From: Pseudalgibacter alginicilyticus
Lineage (GTDB): Bacteria > Bacteroidota > Bacteroidia > Flavobacteriales > Flavobacteriaceae
Assembly: GCF_001310225.1 (NCBI RefSeq)
Contig: NZ_CP012898.1
Coordinates: 2,542,001-2,606,000, forward strand
DNA: 64,000 nucleotides
Reading direction: 5' to 3'
Translations under genes and position numbers: made by a program
Notes under the pieces: model-generated
The model's input: the letters and a program-made list of their open reading frames with translations, nothing else
What the model was told of the DNA's origin: nothing
Database searches by the model: none
In this document: positions 26,282 through 36,441 of the stretch, in pieces
How the letters are laid out: each line of letters opens with the position of its first letter
How positions within the stretch are numbered: the first letter of the stretch is position 1

Positions 26282-27643
26282 TTAATTAGATTGTACTATT
26301 TTATTAGCCTTATCTGCAAACAATTTAGCCTTTATGGTATTGTTTAGTTGGGTATATGCAGCACTTAATTGATTATAAAAATCAGCTTCCATCTTAGGGT
26401 CATCAATAATATAATCCAATCCCATTTCTAAAGAATTAATAGCCTTTTTAGCTTCTTGTTTCTGATTTAAAGCCACTCCGTTAATAAGGTAAAAAATAGG
26501 CTGTGATGGAAATTTCTGTAGTGCCTTATCGCTTTTTTCCAAAGCCAAATCATATTGATTCAAATCTATATGCAATAGCATAACATTGCGTAAAGCTGCA
26601 AAATTATCAGGTTGTATTTTTAAAGCGGTTTCAAAATAGTGTAAAGCCTTGGATTTATCTCCAGTTTTTAAATAATATTGAGCTAATTCCAATAATGTTT
26701 TTTCATTGTTGGTGTCTTCAACTAAAGTTGTAGCTTCTATCAAATCAGCTTCGTATTCTGGATTTTCAGAAACAAAATTTACAAAATCCAACAATACTTT
26801 TTGTTTGGCATCTGGTCTTATCTGGGAGCTTTTAATCACTATTTTCATAGACTCAATAGCCTTATCGATATCGTTAGCATCTAAATAAAACTTATACAAG
26901 GCTAAATGTACAATTTGAGAATCGGGATTGATTTTTAAAAGTTCCTTTGCGGTTTCAAAAGCTTTTGCGGTTTCATTGTTTTCGCTATAGCGAAAAATAA
27001 GTGCCAAATAATTAGACTCTTTATCTGGGTTACTATCAATACGTTCTTCAAGGTTTTCAATCTGTTCCTTTTTTCTTCCAGTAACCTCGTATATTTGATT
27101 TCGCATCATATCTCTTGACACTGAAATTCCGAATTCGGTATCCATACTGTCTAAAACCTCCAAGGCCTCGTCATATTTTTTAGTTCTAAAGTAAAGAGAC
27201 GCCAAGTCTTCTTTATAATCTGGGTGGTATTGTACCAACTGTTTTACGGTTTTAATGGCTTTATCGTAATCATCCTGCGATGCGTAATATGCATACAACT
27301 CATCTAAATACCATTCATTATCAGGTTCTAATTTTACAGCTTCTTTTAGAGCATCTTCAGCACTGCCAAAATTTTTAAGCTGCACATAATTTTTACCTAA
27401 TTCAAAGTGTATTACAGGTACCGTTTTGTCTATATCTATACATTTTAAAAGAGCTTCAGCAGCCCTGTCATAATTCTCAATACTTTTTTGTTTTAAAGCT
27501 TCAAAAAAGAGTTCTTGAAAAGCATCTTCATTATTACCTAAATCGTCATCTGGTTTTTTATTAAAATCTACTTGCGCATAGTTTAACTGCGGTACCATTA
27601 ACAGTCCGAAGAAAAAAAGAAACATGTAGATTTTATTTTTCAT
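26282..27643 (-). CDS. Periplasmic tetratricopeptide repeat protein
   Basis: 453 residues: signal peptide (1-24, ending ...NYAQ), then at least eight TPR helices pairs (for example AALLKCIDIDKTVPVIHFELGKNY style repeats and KALHYFETALKIQPDNFAALR). TPR solenoids bind other proteins. Here the partner is probably an envelope protein from the same operon, such as the DUF4292 lipoprotein or EnvC-like activator just downstream. No enzyme domain is seen. Confidence 0.85.
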   Translation of the reverse strand: MKNKIYMFLFFFGLLMVPQLNYAQVDFNKKPDDDLGNNEDAFQELFFEALKQKSIENYDRAAEALLKCIDIDKTVPVIHFELGKNYVQLKNFGSAEDALKEAVKLEPDNEWYLDELYAYYASQDDYDKAIKTVKQLVQYHPDYKEDLASLYFRTKKYDEALEVLDSMDTEFGISVSRDMMRNQIYEVTGRKKEQIENLEERIDSNPDKESNYLALIFRYSENNETAKAFETAKELLKINPDSQIVHLALYKFYLDANDIDKAIESMKIVIKSSQIRPDAKQKVLLDFVNFVSENPEYEADLIEATTLVEDTNNEKTLLELAQYYLKTGDKSKALHYFETALKIQPDNFAALRNVMLLHIDLNQYDLALEKSDKALQKFPSQPIFYLINGVALNQKQEAKKAINSLEMGLDYIIDDPKMEADFYNQLSAAYTQLNNTIKAKLFADKANKIVQSN

Positions 27644-27719
27644 TGATATTAATTATGTGATGTTTCAACAAACTGAGCATCACAAATAGGTTTAAATTTT
27701 GTTCCAAAGTATGTTTGAT

Positions 27720-27743
27720 GAGATTCCTACTTTTACAGGATTC
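27720..27743. repeat. Short degenerate intergenic palindrome
   Basis: Second copy of the element at 18333-18358 (GAGATTCC...ACAGGATTC). It lies between the nucleotidyltransferase stop codon and the TPR gene. Confidence 0.4.
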
Positions 27744-28762
27744 TATTCTAAAACAGAATAATCACCAATACTTACTGCCTTAAAATTTCCATCATATTTT
27801 ACATGATTTCCTATCATGGCATTATCTAAATCAGCATTTTTAATACTTGTGTTGGTTTGAATCAAACTATTTTTAATAGTTGTATTTTCAATAATACTAT
27901 CATTCCCAATAGATACAAAAGGCCCCACGGTTGTATTTTTAAGTACCACATTTTCACCAATAAAACAAGGTTCAATTATTTTAGAGTTTTCTAATTTTAC
28001 TGAAGAAGCCACCAATTGTTCTTCAGAATCAGCATTTAAAAAACCCAGCATGCGTTGGTTGGTTTCTATGGTAATTTCTTTATTTCCACAGTCCATCCAC
28101 TCATCTACCGTACCCGTTTTAAACACTTTACCGTCTGCCATCATACGTTTAATACCATCATTTATTTGATATTCGCCACCATTCATAACGTTTTCATCAA
28201 GAATTTCTTGTAATTTTCCTTTTAAAACTGCTACATCTTTAAAATAATAAATACCAATTACGGCTTGGTCGCTTACAAAATTTTTTGGTTTTTCAACCAG
28301 TTCTACAATTTCTTGACTGGCATTTAATTTTACAACACCATAAGCTTCTGGATTTTTCACTTGTTTGGTCCAAATAACACTATCTGCTACTGAATCTAAA
28401 TCAAATTCTGCCCGAATTAATGTGTCTGCATAAGCTATGACTGCTGGTCCTGATAAAGATGGTTTGGCACACATAATAGCGTGGCCTGTTCCTAAAGGCA
28501 AATCTTGACGGTATATGGAGGCTTTAGCGCCTAAACTTTTAGCTAAGTTTTCCAAACTTGACACCACATCATCACCAAACCAAGCAGGGTCTCCTAATAC
28601 AAAAGCTATTTCTTCAATGGGTTGTTTTAAAACTTTGGCAATGTCTTTTACCAAACGATGAACAATTGGTTGTCCTGCTACTGGAATTAATGGTTTTGGA
28701 ACAGTTAAACTGTGTGGACGTAAACGAGAACCTCGTCCTGCCATTGGTACTATTATTTTCAT
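27743..28762 (-). CDS. Sugar-phosphate nucleotidyltransferase
   Basis: 339 residues. The N-terminal nucleotidyltransferase domain has the GRGSRLRPHSLTVPKPLIPV signature and binds an NTP and a sugar 1-phosphate. The C-terminal ~100 residues are a left-handed beta helix with isoleucine-rich hexapeptide repeats (KTNTSIKN..., NTTIKNSLIQ). This GlmU/RmlA/ManC-like layout fits synthesis of an NDP-sugar for lipopolysaccharide or glycoprotein, but the sugar cannot be read. It is co-directional with dut and a Wzx-type flippase, so a role in envelope polysaccharide is plausible. Confidence 0.85.
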   Translation of the reverse strand: MKIIVPMAGRGSRLRPHSLTVPKPLIPVAGQPIVHRLVKDIAKVLKQPIEEIAFVLGDPAWFGDDVVSSLENLAKSLGAKASIYRQDLPLGTGHAIMCAKPSLSGPAVIAYADTLIRAEFDLDSVADSVIWTKQVKNPEAYGVVKLNASQEIVELVEKPKNFVSDQAVIGIYYFKDVAVLKGKLQEILDENVMNGGEYQINDGIKRMMADGKVFKTGTVDEWMDCGNKEITIETNQRMLGFLNADSEEQLVASSVKLENSKIIEPCFIGENVVLKNTTVGPFVSIGNDSIIENTTIKNSLIQTNTSIKNADLDNAMIGNHVKYDGNFKAVSIGDYSVLE

Positions 28763-28773
28763 TTTTTATATTT

Positions 28774-28796
28774 TGTCATCCTCATGAAAGAGGACA
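28774..28796. repeat. Short intergenic hairpin element
   Basis: TGTC-AT-CCTC and GAGGACA form a small stem with a bulge. It belongs to the same style of short palindromes found at 31739-31767 and 33421-33444. Confidence 0.35.
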
Positions 28797-28833
28797 TTTT
28801 TTTAATCAAAAATTTTTACACGTAGCCGCCTAA

Positions 28834-29268
28834 TTATTTTACACCTGTGCTACCAAATCCTCCTGAACCTCTATCTGTTTCAGATAAAGTCTCAACTGCA
28901 ACCCATTCAGCGCGTTCGTGTTTAGCGATAACTAATTGTGCTATACGTTCGCCACTTTCAATAACAAAATTATCATGTGATAAATTAACTAAAATCACCC
29001 CTATTTCACCCCTATAATCGGCATCAATAGTTCCAGGTGCATTTAAAACGGTAATACCTTTTTTTGCTGCCAATCCACTTCTTGGACGCACTTGTGCCTC
29101 AACACCTATTGGCAATTCAATAAACAAACCTGTTTTTACGATAGTTCGTTCTAAAGGTCTCAAAGTAATTGATTTTGATAAGTTAGCTCGTAAATCCATA
29201 CCTGCTGAAGCTATGGTTTCATAATTTGGTAAAGCATGACTTGATTTGTTTATAATTTTTATTTGCAT
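28834..29268 (-). CDS. dut: Deoxyuridine 5'-triphosphate nucleotidohydrolase
   Basis: 144 residues, trimeric dUTPase. It hydrolyses dUTP to dUMP and pyrophosphate, keeping uracil out of DNA and supplying dTMP synthesis. The motifs are [43 protein letters not shown] and [10 protein letters not shown], a complete set. It lies 1 base past the flippase stop, so the two are tightly linked on one transcript. Confidence 0.97.
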   Translation of the reverse strand: MQIKIINKSSHALPNYETIASAGMDLRANLSKSITLRPLERTIVKTGLFIELPIGVEAQVRPRSGLAAKKGITVLNAPGTIDADYRGEIGVILVNLSHDNFVIESGERIAQLVIAKHERAEWVAVETLSETDRGSGGFGSTGVK

Positions 29269-29269
29269 T

Positions 29270-30697
29270 TTATTTTTTTAAAAGCTGTTTTATTTCGTTT
29301 TTTTCTGATATAAAAATGATTCCCAAAAATACTAAAACAATTACTGTACTTATGTAATAATTAGTATTAAATCTATAATATGAAATAGCAGACAATAGAA
29401 TGGCCAAGCCTAAGTAGCTTCCTATTTTTATTACATCATAAGGCACAGGGTAATGTTTTTTTCCTAAAGTATATGATATCATCATCATAGAAGCATAGGC
29501 TGCCAATGTTGCCCAAGCTGATGCCATAAAACCTATTCTTTCAATCATTAAATAATTAAAAACAATGGTAATAAAGGCACCTATTATAGAAATATACATA
29601 CCAAATCTCGTTTTATCAGTCAACTTATACCAAATGGCCAAATTGAAATATATACCTAAACATAAATTAGCCAACAATACTACCGGTACTATTTCTATTG
29701 CGACCCAATACGATTCATCTCTTACAATGAGTTCTTTGAAAATATTGAGATAGGCCACAATACCAACCATCATTAAACTACCACAGATTACAAAATACTT
29801 CATAATAACAGCATAGGTTTTTTGAGCATTTTTTTCTTTTGCATAATTAAAAAAGAAAGGCTCTGCACCCAAACGAAATGCTTGAATAAAAATAGTCATG
29901 AATACAGCTATTTTATAACAACCACTATATGCACCATTTATATCCTTTCCTAAAACAGTTGGCAATAACCATTTGTCAAAATTTTCATTAATTACATACG
30001 CCAAACCTGCAACCATAATAGGCCAACCATAACTAAATAACTGCTTAAATATTTTGATACTAAATTCAAGTTTTGTTTTAAAAAAATAAGGGGATAGTAA
30101 TAACAATGTTGTTATACTAGCTGTTAAATTTGATATGAAAATATATTTAACTAAATCATTACTATCATAATTAGAAAATGACATACCAAACTTAGGAATG
30201 GCCCACAGAAAGAAAAAATTAAGCAGTACATAAACTGCTATATTAGAAAGTTTAATAGCCGTAAATTTGATTGGCCTACCTGTTGCTCTTAAATAAGCAA
30301 ACGGAGCTACAACAAGTGCATCTAAAGCTAAAACACCAACTAATAAATTAAAGTAATTTGTATCTAAATTAACCAATGCAGCCAGTTGCGTACTATACGA
30401 AACTACAGGTACTAAAAATAATAGGGTGGTAACTACTAAACTGATAAAAACTGTTGAAAATACTTTACCTTTTTCTTCACTCTTACTGAAAAACCTAAAG
30501 AAAGCTGTTTCCATACCATAGGTTAGCAAGACATTAAAGAATGCTGCATAAATATAAAAGGTCGTATTATCAGAATAACTTGATGTGTTTAATTTTTCTG
30601 TGTGAAGTGGTACTAAAACAAAATTCATAAGTCTTGGCAAAACAGTTGCCAATCCATAAATGATGGTGTCTTTAAAAAACTTTTTTAATGTACCCAA
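29270..30697 (-). CDS. Oligosaccharide flippase (Wzx/MATE-like)
   Basis: 475 residues with about 14 hydrophobic helices, a polysaccharide biosynthesis protein of the MATE-like superfamily. It probably flips lipid-linked oligosaccharides or another polyprenyl-linked substrate across the inner membrane. It starts at TTG (30697) since no ATG is near and the N-terminus [19 protein letters not shown] matches the family start. It lies first in a long minus-strand operon reaching envC. A second, distinct flippase lies at 57985-59187. Confidence 0.85.
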   Translation of the reverse strand: MGTLKKFFKDTIIYGLATVLPRLMNFVLVPLHTEKLNTSSYSDNTTFYIYAAFFNVLLTYGMETAFFRFFSKSEEKGKVFSTVFISLVVTTLLFLVPVVSYSTQLAALVNLDTNYFNLLVGVLALDALVVAPFAYLRATGRPIKFTAIKLSNIAVYVLLNFFFLWAIPKFGMSFSNYDSNDLVKYIFISNLTASITTLLLLSPYFFKTKLEFSIKIFKQLFSYGWPIMVAGLAYVINENFDKWLLPTVLGKDINGAYSGCYKIAVFMTIFIQAFRLGAEPFFFNYAKEKNAQKTYAVIMKYFVICGSLMMVGIVAYLNIFKELIVRDESYWVAIEIVPVVLLANLCLGIYFNLAIWYKLTDKTRFGMYISIIGAFITIVFNYLMIERIGFMASAWATLAAYASMMMISYTLGKKHYPVPYDVIKIGSYLGLAILLSAISYYRFNTNYYISTVIVLVFLGIIFISEKNEIKQLLKK

Positions 30698-30741
30698 AGA
30701 ATTGTTTTTATTTGGTTAAAATTAAGGTTTTTATAACAAAA

Positions 30742-30767
30742 AAACCTAACTCGCTAAAGTTAGGTTT
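30742..30767 (-). terminator. Terminator at the end of the atp operon
   Basis: A 10-bp stem (30742-30751 with 30758-30767) around CGCTAA, followed on the minus strand by seven T. It lies 95 bases past the atpG stop. Confidence 0.8.
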
Positions 30768-30861
30768 ATAATTTATTTAAATGAACACTTTGTTAAAACT
30801 TTGTTTTATACTTACAATAAAAATATAATTTTATTTCAGCAATGCAAAAATAACAAACTCA

Positions 30862-31722
30862 TTAATTATTTAAGGCTTCAGCACCACCAACAATCTCTAA
30901 AATTTCATTAGTAATTGCAGCTTGACGAGCTTTATTGTATGTTAATGTAAGTTGATTTTTTAACTCTGTTGCATTATCGGTTGCTTTATGCATAGCAGTC
31001 ATACGTGCACCGTGTTCACTAGCAAAAGAATCTCTAATACTTTTATACAATTGTGTTTTTAAAGATTTAGGAATTAATTGCTCAACAATTTCTAATTTTG
31101 AAGGTTCAAAAAGATAATCCGCATTGTTATTTATTTCACCCGCCATCGGAACTATTGGTAAAAACTGCTCAGTCATCACAATTTGAGTTGCTGCATTTTT
31201 AAACTTGTTATAAACAATTTCAATTTTATCAAATTCGCCAGCAACAAATTTTTCCATTAAAAATTCAGCAATTTCAGCAACATTCTCAAAAGTTAAATCA
31301 TCATAAAGGTCACTCTTATTAGCTATAATTCTATTAGATTTTTTAAAAGCATCATTTGCTTTTTTTCCAATAACTAAATAAGAAACCTCTTGGCTTGCAT
31401 ACGTTTGAGATGTTAACCTATTAACTTCTTTAATAATGTTTGAATTAAAAGCACCTGCTAAACCTCTATTTGAAGTAATAGCTACAATAAGGACTTTTTT
31501 TAATTCACGTTGTTCAGAATACTGACTTCCAGTATCTGCATCTAAAGTTGCACTTAAACTTTGTAAAAGCTCGGTTAACTTATCTGCATAAGGACGCATA
31601 GCGGTAATAGCATCTTGGGCTTTCTTTAACTTAGCAGCTGATACCATTTTCATGGCACTGGTTATCTGCATGGTTGAAGATACCGATGATATTCTGTTAC
31701 GTATTTCTTTTAGATTTGCCAT
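30862..31722 (-). CDS. atpG: ATP synthase F1 subunit gamma
   Basis: 286 residues; central rotor shaft of F1. The N-terminal helix MANLKEIRNRISSVSSTMQITSAMKMV and C-terminal helix YNKARQAAITNEILEIVGGA are the conserved coiled-coil of gamma. Last gene of this atp operon; as usual in Bacteroidota, atpD and atpC are not here and must be elsewhere. Confidence 0.97.
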   Translation of the reverse strand: MANLKEIRNRISSVSSTMQITSAMKMVSAAKLKKAQDAITAMRPYADKLTELLQSLSATLDADTGSQYSEQRELKKVLIVAITSNRGLAGAFNSNIIKEVNRLTSQTYASQEVSYLVIGKKANDAFKKSNRIIANKSDLYDDLTFENVAEIAEFLMEKFVAGEFDKIEIVYNKFKNAATQIVMTEQFLPIVPMAGEINNNADYLFEPSKLEIVEQLIPKSLKTQLYKSIRDSFASEHGARMTAMHKATDNATELKNQLTLTYNKARQAAITNEILEIVGGAEALNN

Positions 31723-31738
31723 TCTTTATTTTTATAAA

Positions 31739-31767
31739 GACTCTTCGACTAAGCTCCGAGTGACATT
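31739..31767. repeat. Short palindromic intergenic element between atpA and atpG
   Basis: The sequence CTCTTCGACTAAGCTCCGAG with its flanks forms a short degenerate inverted repeat. Similar TTCGACT... elements are found between genes in many flavobacteria; a related one lies at 33421-33444. Confidence 0.4.
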
Positions 31768-31815
31768 AATTTTTTATTTAAAATTTAAAGTTACCATCAC
31801 TTTAAACTCTGAATT

Positions 31816-33396
31816 TTAAGCTTTATATTTCCCTGATAAATCCTTAGCTACAGCTGTTAGTGTATCTATAACCTCATCAGTTAATTTTCCTGCTTTTAAA
31901 GTATTTAGTACATCTGCATGTTTTGCTCTTAAGAATTCAATGAAATCACTTTCAAATTCTTTTACTTTCTCAACAGGCACATCTCTTAATAAATTTTTAG
32001 ATCCAGCGTAAATAATAGCTACTTGATCTTCAACTTTAAAAGGATCATTTTGTGCTTGTTTTAAAATCTCTACATTACGCTTTCCTTTGTTGATTACGTT
32101 TAATGTAACAGCATCTAAATCTGAACCAAACTTAGCAAAGGCCTCTAATTCACGGAACTGAGCTTGGTCTAACTTTAAGGTACCTGATACCTTTTTCATG
32201 GATTTAATTTGAGCATTACCACCTACACGAGATACCGAAATACCTACGTTAATAGCTGGACGAACACCAGAGTTAAATAAATCTCCATCTAAGAAAATTT
32301 GTCCATCAGTAATAGAAATAACGTTTGTTGGAATATATGCAGAAACGTCACCCGCTTGTGTTTCAATAATTGGTAATGCTGTTAATGAACCACCACCTTT
32401 TACAATTCCCTTAAGTGAATTAGGAAGGTCATTCATTTCCTTAGCAATATCATCATTATTAATAACTTTAGCTGAACGTTCTAATAAACGAGAGTGAAGA
32501 TAGAAAACGTCACCTGGATACGCCTCACGTCCTGGTGGACGACGCAATAATAAAGATACCTCACGGTATGCAACTGCTTGTTTAGATAAATCATCATAAA
32601 CAATTAAAGCTGGACGACCAGTATCTCTAAAATATTCTCCAATGGAAGCACCTGTAAAAGGAGCATACACTTGCATGGCAGCAGGGTCGGAAGCATTTGC
32701 GGCAACTATAGTTGTATAAGCCAATGCTCCTTTTTCTTCTAACGTTTTAGCAATTAAAGCTACTGTTGAAGCTTTTTGTCCAACAGCAACATATATACAA
32801 TATACAGGCTCACCTGCATCATAAAATTCTTTTTGATTTAAGATGGTATCAATACAAACAGCTGTTTTACCAGTTTGACGGTCACCAATAACCAACTCCC
32901 GTTGTCCTCTACCAACTGGAATCATAGCGTCAATAGCTTTAACTCCTGTTTGCAATGGTTCAGTTACTGGCTCACGAAAAATAACTCCAGGTGCTTTACG
33001 CTCCAAAGGCATTTCATAAGTTTCCCCTGTAATAGGTCCTTTTCCATCAATAGGATTTCCTAGAGTATCTACAACACGACCAACAATACCTTCTCCTACT
33101 TTAACAGAAGCAATACGAGACGTACGTTTTACAATAGAACCCTCTTTAACACCTATAGAAGTACCTAATAATACGATACCAACATTATCTTCTTCAAGGT
33201 TAAGTACAATACCTTCAGCACCACCTTCAAATTCTACTAACTCACCATACTGTGCATTAGCTAATCCGTAAGCACGTACAATACCGTCACCTACTGTTAA
33301 TACAGTTCCTACTTCGTCTAATGAAGCACTTGCCTCAAAGCCTGAAAGTTGTTTTTTTAAGATTGCTGATATTTCAGCTGGTTTTACTTCTGCCAT
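31816..33396 (-). CDS. atpA: ATP synthase F1 subunit alpha
   Basis: 526 residues. Walker A is GDRQTGKT at about residues 169-176. Family features SISRVG-like [11 protein letters not shown] and [23 protein letters not shown] are present. It is the non-catalytic nucleotide-binding subunit of F1 and binds delta and gamma. It lies in the operon order B-E-F-H-A-G. Confidence 0.98.
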   Translation of the reverse strand: MAEVKPAEISAILKKQLSGFEASASLDEVGTVLTVGDGIVRAYGLANAQYGELVEFEGGAEGIVLNLEEDNVGIVLLGTSIGVKEGSIVKRTSRIASVKVGEGIVGRVVDTLGNPIDGKGPITGETYEMPLERKAPGVIFREPVTEPLQTGVKAIDAMIPVGRGQRELVIGDRQTGKTAVCIDTILNQKEFYDAGEPVYCIYVAVGQKASTVALIAKTLEEKGALAYTTIVAANASDPAAMQVYAPFTGASIGEYFRDTGRPALIVYDDLSKQAVAYREVSLLLRRPPGREAYPGDVFYLHSRLLERSAKVINNDDIAKEMNDLPNSLKGIVKGGGSLTALPIIETQAGDVSAYIPTNVISITDGQIFLDGDLFNSGVRPAINVGISVSRVGGNAQIKSMKKVSGTLKLDQAQFRELEAFAKFGSDLDAVTLNVINKGKRNVEILKQAQNDPFKVEDQVAIIYAGSKNLLRDVPVEKVKEFESDFIEFLRAKHADVLNTLKAGKLTDEVIDTLTAVAKDLSGKYKA

Positions 33397-33420
33397 CTTT
33401 ATTTGATTTTTGCTTAAATT

Positions 33421-33444
33421 GTCGTTTCGACTATGCGCAACGAC
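33421..33444. repeat. Short palindromic intergenic element between atpH and atpA
   Basis: GTCGTT (33421-33426) and AACGAC (33439-33444) form a 6-bp stem around a 12-base loop, with a TTCGACT core like the 31739 element. Confidence 0.4.
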
Positions 33445-33450
33445 CAGCTT

Positions 33451-33987
33451 TTAATTTAATGTAAGTTCTCTTTTTAGTTTATTAAGTTGATTAGCTACAC
33501 TTGCGTTGTATTGTACATCGCCTATGCGTAAAATGAAACCACCTAAAATGCTTTCATCTATGATATTTTTTACTTCAACATCTCTACCTGTAAGCTCTTT
33601 AGCTTTTGCTAAAACCTTCTTCTCTAAATCTGCTGTTAAAGCAATTGCTGTGGTAACAGTTGCTAACTCAATACCTTTTGATTCATCTAACAACTGACTA
33701 TACTTTAAAGCGACATCCTCTAAAATATCAATTCTATTATTACTAATCAAAAGATCTATTAGGCCTACCGTTGTTTTATCTGCTGTGTTAAAAACATCTA
33801 ATAATATTGACTTTTTAACTGAAGAAGGTATCACAGGACTTTGAAGTGCTTCACTTAAATCTTTATTTTCAGCAATGGTAGTAACGATTAACTTCATATC
33901 GTTATTTACAGCATCTGCTGTTTTTTGATCAGATGCTAAACTTAATACTGCTTTAGCATAACGTACTGCTGCTCTTACTCCTGCCAT
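33451..33987 (-). CDS. atpH: ATP synthase F1 subunit delta
   Basis: 178 residues; OSCP/delta subunit linking the F1 head to the peripheral stalk. N-terminal helical bundle starts VRYAKAVLSLA; the C-terminal part ends GGFILRIGDVQYNASVANQLNKLKREL, the conserved delta signature. It starts 6 bases after atpF. Confidence 0.96.
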   Translation of the reverse strand: MAGVRAAVRYAKAVLSLASDQKTADAVNNDMKLIVTTIAENKDLSEALQSPVIPSSVKKSILLDVFNTADKTTVGLIDLLISNNRIDILEDVALKYSQLLDESKGIELATVTTAIALTADLEKKVLAKAKELTGRDVEVKNIIDESILGGFILRIGDVQYNASVANQLNKLKRELTLN

Positions 33988-33993
33988 TGTAAC

Positions 33994-34494
33994 TTAGTTT
34001 AATGATTTTTCACTTAACATAGTTTCAACCAATTGCAATTGCTTGTCTTTGTTAGATAATTCAGTACGCATTACTTTTTCTGCAATCTCTAAAGATATTC
34101 CTGCTACATGGTTTTTAAGTTCTGCCATTGCAGCTTTCTTTTCACCTTCAATAGCAGCTTGAGCTTGCTCAATTATTTTATTAGCTTGCTCTTGCGCTTC
34201 ACCTTTAGCCTCTTCAATTGTTTTGTTTTTAATATCACGTGCTTCTTTCAACATAGCATCACGTTCTGCTCTAGCTTCTTTTAATAACTTTTCGTTATCA
34301 GCTTGAAGGTTTTGCATTTCTAATTTTGCTTTTTCAGCAGAATCTAATGCGTTCTGTATACCATCTTCTCTAGTTTGTAAAGCGTCCAAAATTGGTTTCC
34401 AAGCAAATTTTCTCATTAATAAAATTAATACCAATAAGATAATGGCTTGCATAAAAAATAAGCCCGGTGAAAAATCGTTTAATAACTGATCCAT
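33994..34494 (-). CDS. atpF: ATP synthase Fo subunit b
   Basis: 166 residues. One N-terminal membrane helix (about 10-27) is followed by a long charged coiled-coil of the peripheral stalk. Length is typical of flavobacterial b subunits (about 165). A strong RNA hairpin lies between atpE and this gene. Confidence 0.96.
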   Translation of the reverse strand: MDQLLNDFSPGLFFMQAIILLVLILLMRKFAWKPILDALQTREDGIQNALDSAEKAKLEMQNLQADNEKLLKEARAERDAMLKEARDIKNKTIEEAKGEAQEQANKIIEQAQAAIEGEKKAAMAELKNHVAGISLEIAEKVMRTELSNKDKQLQLVETMLSEKSLN

Positions 34495-34538
34495 GTAAAA
34501 CTATAAATTAGCTGTTAGTTGTTTTTGTTTAATTTTAA

Positions 34539-34576
34539 AAACAGGTCCTGCAACCAACCGTTACAGGATGCTGTTT
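34539..34576 (-). promoter_or_regulatory. Intercistronic RNA hairpin between atpE and atpF
   Basis: On the minus-strand mRNA, AAACAG with CTGTTT and CCTGTAAC with GTTGCAGG form a two-part stem with one G-U pair, closed by a short loop, just after atpE and followed by TTTTT. The same sequence on the plus strand has a C-A mismatch, which points to selection at RNA level. Such a hairpin could stabilise the atpE end or partly terminate. Confidence 0.55.
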
Positions 34577-34592
34577 CTTTTTTTTAGGAATT

Positions 34593-34793
<201 letters not shown>

Positions 34794-34821
34794 TTATATA
34801 TATTAATTAAACAAATTCTTA

Positions 34822-35937
34822 TTAATGCGAATGATCATGTTCTTCAACTGCCATTCCTATAAATAACGATGATAACATCGTAAATATAAATGCTTGTAAA
34901 AACGCTACTAAAAGCTCTATTACCATTATAAATAAAGATAGTACTAACGACATTCCTGTAGAAATTACAGGTCCGAAAGAGGCTTTTAAAGTTATCATTA
35001 GAGCAATTAAACTCATTACCACAAAGTGACCTGCTGTAATGTTAGCGAATAAACGCACTAATAATGAGAACGGTTTTATAACAACAAAACCAATTAGTTC
35101 TATTACGGCTAATATGGGTCTTAATACAAAAGGTACACCTGGCATCCACAATGTGTGTGCCCAAAAATCTTTTGTTCCGCTAACCAAATAAATAACCATA
35201 GTAAAAATAGCCAAACAAGCGGTTACAGCTATCTGCCCTGTAACATTAAACCCTAATGGAGTTAAGCCTAAAATGTTTAATATCCAGATAAAGAAAAATA
35301 CAGATAACAAAAAGCCCATAAACTTACGGTATTTTTTTTCTCCAATGTTTGGTCTTGCTATTTCATCACGAACATAAATCACTAAAGGCTCTAAAGCACG
35401 ACTAAATCCTGTTGGTATTAACTTTCCTCTTTTGTATCCTTTTGCTAAACCTCCAAAGGCTAAAATCATTAAAAGTCCTGCTAATAGCATTCCAAATACG
35501 CTTTTTGTAATTGAGAAATCCAAAACTCGACTTCCATTAGTAATATGGTGAGAATCGTCAAAACTCACAGAAGTTGCTCCAGATTCTAATTCGTATATTT
35601 TGCTATGAAATTTAACAAGCTTAGTTCCTTCTTTATCAACAATAACTTGCGCATTATCATCATGATGAAATTCAGATGACATGAACGTTTTAAGCCCATT
35701 ACTTGTCCAAACAATTACAGGAAGCGGAAATCCGTAATGCTTACCTGTTTCATTATTAGTGTATAAATGAAAATCGTGCGAATCTTTTAAGTGGTGTGCA
35801 ATATACTCTCTGATTTCTTCAGAAGTATCTACTTTGTTTCCTGGTTTATTTTGAGAATCGTCTCCATATGAAGATATTGAAAACAACGCTAAAACTAAAA
35901 CGACTATAAACTTGATAGATTTTTTTGCCACCGTCAT
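34822..35937 (-). CDS. atpB: ATP synthase Fo subunit a, with periplasmic extension
   Basis: 371 residues versus about 270 in E. coli. The first ~135 residues are an extra region: a signal-like hydrophobic start (about 7-25), then a His/Asp-rich soluble domain. The C-terminal part is the normal a subunit with five to six helices, including LLVRLFANITAGHFV, whose arginine near residue 292 is essential for proton transfer. Extended a subunits are a known Bacteroidota trait. The role of the extension is not established. Confidence 0.95.
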   Translation of the reverse strand: MTVAKKSIKFIVVLVLALFSISSYGDDSQNKPGNKVDTSEEIREYIAHHLKDSHDFHLYTNNETGKHYGFPLPVIVWTSNGLKTFMSSEFHHDDNAQVIVDKEGTKLVKFHSKIYELESGATSVSFDDSHHITNGSRVLDFSITKSVFGMLLAGLLMILAFGGLAKGYKRGKLIPTGFSRALEPLVIYVRDEIARPNIGEKKYRKFMGFLLSVFFFIWILNILGLTPLGFNVTGQIAVTACLAIFTMVIYLVSGTKDFWAHTLWMPGVPFVLRPILAVIELIGFVVIKPFSLLVRLFANITAGHFVVMSLIALMITLKASFGPVISTGMSLVLSLFIMVIELLVAFLQAFIFTMLSSLFIGMAVEEHDHSH

Positions 35938-36069
35938 ACTTTTTGTAACTAAATAAATTTATGCTCTGTAAATTTTGTGCAAATGTAAGTAATAATTTAA
36001 AATTTAAAAGTCTTTTTCATTTAGATTTTTTCGTAAGTAATTATCTTACAAATATTATCTGTTTTAAAA

Positions 36070-36441
36070 CTATTGTTTGACTAAAAGTTTTGATACACTA
36101 ACGGCTTCTGAAATTAGAAACAAAAACAGAGGCACTATTAAACCTATACGTTCCAATTGAGTTAAATTATCATTAGAAAAAATAGAATTTTGAAAAATTA
36201 AAACAAACAAACCAATTTTTAAAAAAATTAAAGCTAAATAGGCGTAACCCGTTTGATTTGGCAAAACGCTAAAAACCAACTCTACTATTACATATACAAT
36301 TATAGCTGCGATAACATGAAAAAGATATACATCTAACAAAGAATATGAAGGTGTTGAATTTAAAAAATAATTATGAAGGTTGTAGCTAATCAAAAAAAGA
36401 AGAAGAAAAATAGCTACTACAAATAAAATACGCTTAATCAT
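36070..36441 (-). CDS. Small four-helix membrane protein in the atpI position
   Basis: 123 residues with four hydrophobic helices and few charged residues. It lies between atpZ and atpB, the usual place for atpI, but it does not resemble the AtpI family clearly. It may be the flavobacterial DUF6168 family, though I am not certain. It follows atpZ with no gap, so it is co-translated. An assembly factor for the c ring is a reasonable guess from position. Confidence 0.65.
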   Translation of the reverse strand: MIKRILFVVAIFLLLFLISYNLHNYFLNSTPSYSLLDVYLFHVIAAIIVYVIVELVFSVLPNQTGYAYLALIFLKIGLFVLIFQNSIFSNDNLTQLERIGLIVPLFLFLISEAVSVSKLLVKQ

